A DNA stretch of 64,000 nucleotides, taken from NCBI GenBank assembly GCA_022605425.2, contig JAKIMF020000007.1:1116001-1180000 (forward strand), in the 5' to 3' direction. The translations under genes and the position numbers were made by a program. Shown one piece after another: positions 55,989 to 64,000 of the stretch. Numbering within the stretch: position 1 is the first letter of the stretch; every line of letters starts with the position of its first letter. This DNA comes from Hamiltosporidium tvaerminnensis (taxonomy: Eukaryota; Microsporidia; Dubosqiidae). The notes beneath the pieces are model-generated. The model did not search any database. It had not been told where the DNA came from and saw only the letters and a list, made by a program, of their open reading frames with translations.

Positions 55989-57818
55989 TCAATGTAAATT
56001 TGAAAGAGATATTTCTAAAACATCTATTAAGGAATCCCCAACCAAAAAAGAATTCCACCCTCGGTATTTAGCAGCTTGTACATTTTGATCAATATCATCA
56101 TAGAAATATATATTTGATGTTTTGGTCTCTAAAAGTTGTTCAATAGCGAAATAGGCATTTTCATATGGTTTAAGAAAAAGATCCTCGTACAATTCTTCTC
56201 TATGAACAATACAAACAAAACAATCTAATATATCCAATGTTTTTAAAGCCCATTCCGCATGTATTTTTTCTGCGTTCGTAAAACATATTTTTTTAAAAGG
56301 CAGTTTTTCTAAATATTTTTTTAGCTCGTTTCTATATTCTACGTGTTGAGTGACAAAGAATTTGCTCTTTATTTCTTGATAATTTATACCCTTTTTTGGA
56401 TTTTCCTCGTTTGGGTCTGCAATTATATTATTTTGACTTTTATAAAACCCAGGCGTACCAAAATCTGGATATTTATCTTCATAATAGCTCGTAGGAAACA
56501 GAGTATTATCGATATCTAATACCAAAACTATCTCATCAAGATACATTTTGGGAAAGGCTGAACTTCCGATCGAAATGAAAAAGGTTTTTTTAGAAATATC
56601 TCTTTGAAAATCAGATGAAAGAGTAAATTTATCTAAGTATGCTAATATATTACTAAATTTTTTATGCGGTACTGTTGATATTGAGGATAAAATATTTTTC
56701 CATTGTTTTTCATATTTTAACAAAAGAAGTTTATAGAATAAACTGAAAAGTATCTCATTTGCTTCTAAAGTTCCCTTTTCACACATTTCTTTGTGTTTTT
56801 TGTACAATTCTGAATTTTTGTAACATGAAAATTCAGTATTTTTCAATTCGATATGTGATTTCGAACAAAAAAGATTTTGGAAAAATATTTCCAAATCTAA
56901 TTTTAAGACATCTTTGGTATCCGATTTGTAAATTTTGTTGCAATACAGACTTTGAATTTCACTTAGCTTAAGTAATCTTAGGTCATTTTGATCCGTTTTT
57001 TTATTTAGTTTGATAGGCGTTTGATCTATTTTTGAATCGCTGCTTGAAAGATTTTTTTCTAAATTGGATTCCGTATACGTGATATCTTTGTTTTCTAATG
57101 AACTTGATGTGTCATATATGGGTTTGGCAAAAGATGTCAAATCATCCGAATTACATGTTTCCTTCTGTTCAATTCGACCATATAATTCATAATATAAACC
57201 GATTTCTGATATTACTTGCCCATTTTTCATATTTAAAAACACGCTTTCCTTTTCAAAATATGCATTTAAATCAAATTCTAACATTTTTATTTCTAAATTT
57301 CTTTTTTCAAGAAATAATCCTTCATAATTTACCAGATTTAGAATCAAATCTTGTTCTACAAATCGTTTAAACATTTTCTGAAAAAATAGATTTTCGTTAA
57401 ATTTTTTAGAATACTCAAATAAATATTCCCTAAAGAAGCAGAATACCGTGTATAATATTCGAAGCCTATGCATAAACATCCATATAAAAGGTTCCATTGT
57501 TTTTAAGTAAACAAATAAACGTAAAATTTCCTTTTCGGATTTCAATAGATTAATTAAATCGCACATTTTAAAAAATGCATCATTCAATTCTATATCATAT
57601 ATAGCAGGGTATGGAAGTTTAAGTTCCTCTTCGGTTATTTTACCTATTAAAACTTGCTTTTTGAAGGTATGCAAACACAAAACCGAAACATAATAAATAA
57701 AAGGATTGGTAACCATTTCTCTTCTGATACTATGAAAATTTTCCCACTCAATTTCGTTATTATTCGCAGCAGTATACATTTCCCAACAGTATAATAAGAA
57801 AAACAACCCCTGTGCCAT
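55989..57818 (-). CDS. HAD-superfamily protein, SDT1/pyrimidine 5'-nucleotidase-like C-terminal domain, 609 aa
   Basis: Residues about 428-600 form a haloacid-dehalogenase-type phosphatase. Motif I is LDIDNTL (nucleophile Asp435, acid/base Asp437), motif II FTNA (Thr514), the conserved Lys is in LKPYENAY (Lys550), and motif III is YDDIDQNV (Asp574, Asp575), followed by AAKYRGW. This arrangement fits the SDT1/PHM8 pyrimidine 5'-nucleotidase branch, so a nucleotide monophosphate or sugar phosphate is a likely substrate. All catalytic residues are present. Residues 1-400 are an unrecognised helical region with a polar Ser/Asp/Lys linker (about 220-280). SDT1-type enzymes are usually near 280-320 aa, so this is an extended or fused form. 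The hydrophobic first ~12 residues are not a convincing signal peptide. The ATG at 57818 is the first in frame. Confidence 0.85.
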   Translation of the reverse strand: MAQGLFFLLYCWEMYTAANNNEIEWENFHSIRREMVTNPFIYYVSVLCLHTFKKQVLIGKITEEELKLPYPAIYDIELNDAFFKMCDLINLLKSEKEILRLFVYLKTMEPFIWMFMHRLRILYTVFCFFREYLFEYSKKFNENLFFQKMFKRFVEQDLILNLVNYEGLFLEKRNLEIKMLEFDLNAYFEKESVFLNMKNGQVISEIGLYYELYGRIEQKETCNSDDLTSFAKPIYDTSSSLENKDITYTESNLEKNLSSSDSKIDQTPIKLNKKTDQNDLRLLKLSEIQSLYCNKIYKSDTKDVLKLDLEIFFQNLFCSKSHIELKNTEFSCYKNSELYKKHKEMCEKGTLEANEILFSLFYKLLLLKYEKQWKNILSSISTVPHKKFSNILAYLDKFTLSSDFQRDISKKTFFISIGSSAFPKMYLDEIVLVLDIDNTLFPTSYYEDKYPDFGTPGFYKSQNNIIADPNEENPKKGINYQEIKSKFFVTQHVEYRNELKKYLEKLPFKKICFTNAEKIHAEWALKTLDILDCFVCIVHREELYEDLFLKPYENAYFAIEQLLETKTSNIYFYDDIDQNVQAAKYRGWNSFLVGDSLIDVLEISLSNLH

Positions 57819-60800
57819 TAATTTACCGATCTTCAGTTTTCAATTTAAATATACGAAAAAAATCTCAACACATTATATTTTTAATATAATAGATAAAAAT
57901 ATTTTAATACTTCATCAATAAATTTTCATTTATACTACTTGAACACCTAATATACTTGTAAATTCTATGTAAAGACCAATTTCATACTCGACGATTTGAA
58001 TTGAAAATATTTTTTAAAAATATTATTTGCTCCTTACATTAAAATTCAATTTAAAAATAATTCTACAAAATAACTTCTTAATCAATAATTTGATATTTTA
58101 ATCTGAAAAAATTTTTATTAATTTTTTATAGATTTTAAATTTTAAGTTACATAAGTTTAATGAATTTCGTTTTTCGAAAAAATCATCATGTCTGGAAAAA
58201 CGAAAATCGAAAACTAAATCACAAAAATTTCATAATATTGTTACTGTTCATTAAACTTGTTTTCCTTGTCTAAAATGTCCCTAGGTATTCCCAGGGCTAT
58301 ACAAACCCCTGAACCCTTAATCATTTTAGTTTCCATTCATTTGTCATTAAGCGTTCGGATTGAATTAACGAATCCAACTTTTCTTATAACTTTAATAGGT
58401 CTCGGATTTTGAGCCACTTTATGATGCCATTATAAGGAGAAAAACGACCAACGAAACTTTAGACTGCGAATATTAAAAAATTTTCTATGAATAATTTGAT
58501 AGGAAAAAAAGGTATTAAAATACACTTCTTTAAGCATTTATGATCACTTTTTTTTATCATTTTTACTGTTTTATCTTGCATTCTATTATAGTTAAATATC
58601 AATGGAATACCAAATCGTTGTAAAGACTTAATTTATAATTTATTCAAATGGAATTTTAAGGATAGCAACTTTATCTCCGATAGACACATATTTTATGACG
58701 CCTTCCGAAATCTTTTCTTTGTGATTCTTTCTTGTAGAGTTATTCTGCATTTAAAATGGAATTTTTCATATATTTGAGTGCTTTCTTTTATTTTATTAGA
58801 CAAGACAGTCAAAGTCTTAGTTGATCTATTCTGCTCATCTGGTATAATTTAAAAGCTTTGCATGTATCTTAACCTTTTGATTGGAAAAACTGCCATTTAA
58901 CTTACAATAATAAGAACAAGGTTTACAATTTATAATTTCATTATATATCTAGAAAGTAGCTTCTAAAGACGGATTTTGTAATAATATTCAGAAAAAAATT
59001 TTTTTTATTGCGATTTTATTCTCTTCATATATGGAATACAGCTTGGCCAAGATGTATAATCATTTCTTTTCTTACTTTGTCAAGGTATATTTTAGCTCTT
59101 ATCTTTTGGTTTCATTTTCATTTTTATATCAATGTCTTATTTTTACATAATTATAATTCCAATGTAAGCGTCACTTCAAAACTAATCATAATTGTTTAGA
59201 GTCTATATAAGATTCACTAGATTTTATTTAATACATTTTAAATAAAGTAATAAGCAAGTAAAAAAATAATTATAATATTCTCAATAAACCATATTGTCTT
59301 TCTCATATTTTCAAAGACATTTAAGGTATTATAGAGGAATAGATTAAATTAATGTTTAAAATTTTGTTATTTTTATCCGTGTTTTTGATAGCTCTCTAAA
59401 TGTACAAAAAAATCATGTTTTGGTGATATTATTATGATAGATCGGCTGGATACTGTTAAAGAATAGAATTCGCCACAGGCTTCCCACTATAAACAAGACT
59501 AATTTGTCTATTTTTAAGAAAGTTTATGGTTAAATTTACGTTATTACGTGTAACAGCAGGCTCCTATTATATAATAGTGAGTATAAAAATATTTTTATTT
59601 CTCAAAAACAATTTTATTTCGTCTTAATAGCTTACAAAAACAAAATTTATCTTTATTAAATCAAAGTTTATAGTTTAAGAATGACTTACCTTTTTTGCTT
59701 ACATTTGATACATAATATTTGGTTTCCAAGGCGTTACAAGTTCTTTTTCATTATAATTTTGAAAATACACAATTTAAATCATTGTAATCTAGTATTTTTT
59801 AATAAATCTACATCTAAAATTAAATGTATTTTGAAATTAAAGATAAATTTTTCTGTCATAAATTTTAAAATTTTCGTTATTTTCTAGCTTATCATATTAA
59901 ATAAAACATTCTAATAAAAAATGATTTTTATTTAGAACTTATGTATATTTCGTTTATAATTGGCAAATAAATATTTTTATGGACTATCATACCTATCAGT
60001 TTTATATAACTCAACGAGATTACATCATGGACTAATTTAAGAAAAGGTGAGTCTATTTTTGCAGCATCTTTATGCTCGTTTACAATAATATATCTTTGCA
60101 ATGAAAATTTTAGCAGTTTAGACATTTTTTTACTTTGCAAACAGTAAGAAAAATATAAAAAAAAGGCTAGAGCGGAAATAAATGATTATGTTTATTCTGC
60201 TGATATAAAGCCTTTCAAAACTTTTTATTTTGAAAAAATATAGCGAAGCCAAATTAGATTCAAATCAAACGAAAAGACTATAAAACTCTTAGGATTTTTA
60301 AGAATAATCGTTCAGATATAATCAAAGTTATGGCTATATATGAGATGAAGCGGACATAGAGAAAGTTATGGAGAGTATGCATTTATATGAAATTACTGGG
60401 GATATTTTGGACAATAAATAGTAAGTGATTCAATTGAAAACTGACAAGACACATTTATTAACGTTAGCTTATTTTATAAGTATAAATGAATATTTTGACG
60501 AAAACAGCTTAAAAACGCTGAAAAAATTCTTAAATATATAAAAATTGAAATATATTAATAAACCTACCATCCCCCTAATGCTTATAAATTAAACCTAATT
60601 TTACCAGGGGGGAAACACATAACTTAATTAATTTGTGATTTAAGTAGGTTGTGAATATTAAAATTCTGGTTTATCTGTCACAAATCAAGGCTAATAATGA
60701 TTAAAAAGCTATTGAACTGGCATTTCACATTACATAGGATTTTAAGAATCATAACAGTTTTAGCTTCGCAAAAAACGCAATGCTTGTATAGAAGAAAGGC

Positions 60801-63472
60801 AGCAAAGATCAGAATGAATATTTTTAGAAATATATAGGTGATTATAAGTATTTTTTCGAATTGAATGGCTTTTTTTCTTAGTATTCATCTAAAAAAATGC
60901 AGTGTAACAGATAATATCAATTTGTTAAAAAATCAAACGTTGATATAAATGCAAAATATGTTAACATTTTAATCCTTAAGAAAGTTTCATACTTCCATTC
61001 TCGATTTATATGCTTCGCTTTGAAATAACTTTTATATTGGTTAGATTAATAAATACCATGCGCAAGCCTAGCGTTATTTGGAAGATCAAAATTGAAATAA
61101 GAGTTAAAACTTTAAAAATCTGCAATTTAATATTCAAAAACAAAACACATGCCGATATCTTGAAAAAACCAAACCCAAATAAATTATTATATGGTAATAA
61201 CAATATAATACGTCCTCCTATTATAAATGCAGGCGGCTAAGCAATGGAAAAAAAAAGCGAAAACGAAATTTTTATTTGTAGTTTTAAAATCATTGCGAAA
61301 CGCTTACGAATAAAGGAATTTTCTAATTCTAAACTTAAAATGGCTTTGGCAATTTTTTTTTTGACATTATGAACATAATTAGCTTCTAAGATTTGGTTAT
61401 TGTTGAAGAGCCTCTAAATTACTAAGTCTAAAAACATAAACTGTAATAAATTAGTATAAAACCCCATAATTACTCGTAAAGTTTGCTTTTTTAAATCGGA
61501 TTGTAAGAACAGACCGGTCTATAGGGACGGAACTCAGAGAATGAGAAAAGAATTACTATCCCTGGCAGAAATTTAGAAAATAATCTATGAAAATATAAGA
61601 TAGAAATATTTTACATATTTTTGTGCGGAATACCTTTATGGTTTTTTTCTACACTTTAAGAATAAATTGATATAATAGATCGACACGGATTTGAAAAGCT
61701 ACTATGAACGAAGTATTTTTTACTGCATAAGGATGCCCAAAACAGCAGCAAAAGCTTTTTTTATAATTTTGTTAAATATATATGTTGCGAAAAACAATAT
61801 TAAGTCGGTATTTTTTAAAGCGGAACCATACCATTATTAAATATTAATTACACGACCATGTCTTATCATCATGGAATTATCAGTATGGCAAACTCGATCA
61901 TCTATATTTAAAACACTAATAAAGTAGTTCCATATAAAAGCGAAGGCGTAACTAACTACCTGTTAAATTTATCAATGCTTTCAAAATATGAAAAACAACC
62001 TAAACAACGTTTTAATACGGGTGGTGAGCTGAAAATAAGCTTGGAAACGATTTGAAAGTAATACGACAAATTTCCAACAAAGTCATATGATTGATTCTAC
62101 CAGTTTTCATCATTTAATTAAAAATAGCTTTTTATGATGACTTCAGATATACATTAAATCAATGCTATTAAAACACAAAATCCATACATTTATAAGGGAA
62201 GAAACACGCAGTGAAATGATAAAAACATTTTTCCAGATTGATGTTCTTAATTAGATCCCGTATGGTTGTAATATATTTATATGTTATGTGCAGATGCAAT
62301 AGGAAAAATCAAAGCTCGAATTGCGTGCCAAATAAGTTATTTCAAAAAATAAAGATTAATTTTTTGTTATTTTAAGTTTAAAGAGTCCAAAAACAACCTG
62401 CACTTCGTTGCTATATGAATAAGTTCTTCCATAAAATAAATTTTGGCGATTAATAATGAAATTTTGCAACAGAAAATTGCTTTTGTATGTATTTGGTCTT
62501 ACTAAATGTTTGTTTATACAATATATTTTGGATAAACAACATAAGAGAGAAATTCATCACATCTAATCTAAAGATTTAATATAAAGGTTTATAAATTTTA
62601 ATACCTTTTTTGGGCATTATAATCATAAAAATTAAGGTCGTACGATCTTTCAACGGTTTCAAACATTCAGAATTATAGGTTAAAAACTATTATTAAAGAT
62701 TTGCAATAGCTTAAAAACAGATAATGCCCTATTAAAAAGCGATAAACTTTGGATTACGTATAGAAACCATTTCTGAAGAATATGAAAAAACGGGTTTGTC
62801 TTTAAATATGCATAAAATCCGAAGAATATGTAAAATACTTGTATTGATTTCCGTTAAGCGAACTTTGAACTACTTAGAGAAGAATCTAAAAAACAAAAAA
62901 AACAAATTGAATTCTATATAACAAATATGATTTCACATAATTTAAAACTGTTATTGCAAATGAGTAGGCTATATATTTTCCATATCAATATATTTGTTTA
63001 TTTTCATTTGTAAATATTACAAATGTACTTTTTTCAAATAGTCTTTTGGCTAGGAACTGAGAATTTGCTTACGAATAGCCGAGTTGGTTCTCGTTAAGGA
63101 CACTCTTTATACTTCGAATGTCAGAGGCTAATATTAGGCTAAACCCCCTACGAGTTAAAAGCAAAATATTGTATAGTATCTACTTAAAATAGTGAATCTT
63201 TAATTCATCCATCGTTAGGTTCTCCTCCATGCAAAAGAATATAAACTAAACATACTTATACAAATATAATCCACGAAAAATAAATTTAAACGCCCTAAAT
63301 TTATAAAAGTTTATGTAAAATATTTTCTTGATTTTCTAATCAAAAAAAGATTGTCTAAAGATCTAGCATGACTATTTGTCATTTTTATTTGCTCTTATCA
63401 AAGTAATTATCTGGAAAAATTTGATAAAATTTCTGCAGCATAACTTTAGAAAGGTGACTTTATATTAAAAAA
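57819..63472. other. No gene recognised
   Basis: AT-rich DNA with only short chance frames. A patch at about 58,255-58,450 and one at 61,500-61,575 (with palindrome AGACCGGTCT at 61,512-61,521) are less AT-rich and may be relics. No RNA gene was found: a box-A-like GCCGAGTTGGTT at about 63,079 is not followed by a tRNA T-loop. Confidence 0.45.
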
Positions 63473-63934
63473 TATCACATCTTTTTGAACCAGTTGCAAG
63501 TGTTATGTTTGTTTTCATGACATTAACACAAATCTAGGTTTAAAATAAATAACTGCTACCCCAACACTCCATCAGTACTCCCTGCGATACCTATGTTTCA
63601 AAGCTTTTCAATTATCAGGTGTGTAGAACCTAATTAATATTCGAGGTAGTGACCCGGAGTTCGTTAGTATTCGTTGCATGGAGTCTGATCATAGCTCCTG
63701 CAGGCTTTCTCAAGACTATGCAGCATTCTCACGCACTCTACTCTTCCTGAAACCAATAAACTTTTAGCTAAGATATATTTCAAGGTTATATAGGTCCACC
63801 TAGACAATGCAATGTCATACCAACAGGTATAACCTGCTACTTAGCTTTCCCGGCTTTTAAAGGTTATGATTTTTATATCTCCCGGGCGCTAAGTCTTCTA
63901 ACCCGAGTGAGCAAGGCTAGATTTCCATGCTTTT
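63473..63934. repeat. Dispersed GC-richer repeat, copy 2
   Basis: Same orientation as 10655-11127 and similar almost throughout, with scattered substitutions and short indels. The best-conserved block is GACAATGCAATGTCATACCA followed by ACAGGTATAACCTGCTACTTA. Compared with copy 1 it has lost the C-rich run around 10,885. Confidence 0.85.
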
Positions 63935-64000
63935 ACATGGCAATTACCTACAATTTAAGCAGAGGTCTGCAATCTGGTTACAAGAAAAACTAAAAATAAA

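Noticed and set aside
63070-63170. tRNA-like start (GCCGAGTTGGTT)
   Set aside because: No acceptor-stem pairing and no GGTTCRANTCC T-loop follow; it does not fold as a tRNA.
1-64000. CRISPR arrays, rRNA genes, bacterial operons
   Set aside because: Tandem arrays lack unique spacers of constant length, no rRNA signature is present, and gene content is eukaryotic.

Overview
The window looks like a piece of a microsporidian nuclear genome. The DNA is extremely AT-rich and genes are sparse, intron-free in appearance and widely spaced. The recognisable proteins are eukaryotic: a nucleostemin/NUG1-type permuted GTPase, a cullin and an SDT1-like HAD protein. There is also a leucine-rich-repeat protein of the kind that is expanded in microsporidia. 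The low gene density, the number of transposon copies and the many decayed relics suit a large, repeat-loaded genome (Hamiltosporidium- or Edhazardia-like) better than a compact one. That placement is inference and no species is claimed.

Layout. 1-2.2 kb: nothing recognisable. 2.26-4.5 kb: LRR protein (minus). 5.8-6.3 kb: very old relic of the retrotransposon seen later. 7.6-8.8 kb: NUG1/GNL3L-like GTPase (plus) with a small Lys/Glu-rich gene facing it. 10.65-11.13 kb: first copy of a 470-bp GC-richer dispersed repeat; the second is at 63.47-63.93 kb. 15.2-16.8 kb: unrecognised protein with a C-terminal membrane anchor. 17-30 kb: mostly decayed DNA, including an AP-endonuclease relic of a LINE (18.2-19.1 kb), a retroviral-type integrase relic (21.6-22 kb) and one small possible secreted protein (23.6 kb).

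30.4-41 kb is a transposon nest. It holds a near-full-length but broken non-LTR retrotransposon (30.45-34.23 kb), a Tc1/mariner DD34E element inserted immediately 5' of that element's start codon (34.23-35.57 kb), a 5'-truncated retrotransposon copy with a perfect 13-bp target duplication (35.62-36.23 kb), and a DD39D plant-type mariner relic with terminal inverted repeats (39.11-40.80 kb). Several tandem arrays lie between them.

41.3-45.8 kb holds a cullin gene on the minus strand. It is roughly doubled in size by low-complexity insertions, including TTAGGG-like telomeric repeats read as Asn-Pro. The reading frame is broken near 44.65 kb. Just upstream, a 69-bp minisatellite carries an intact 1,253-codon copy of the same retrotransposon (46.11-49.92 kb). 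That element encodes a reverse transcriptase, a zinc knuckle and a restriction-like endonuclease. 50-55.8 kb is AT-rich and essentially empty. 56-57.8 kb is a 609-codon HAD-domain protein (minus). 57.8-63.4 kb shows nothing convincing.

The cellular genes are not an operon and do not form an obvious pathway: ribosome biogenesis (GTPase), ubiquitin ligase scaffold (cullin), nucleotide/phosphate metabolism (HAD) and unknowns. The most unusual feature is the cullin locus, where telomere-like and related simple repeats have expanded inside a conserved gene. All family assignments were made by reading motifs; no database search was run.
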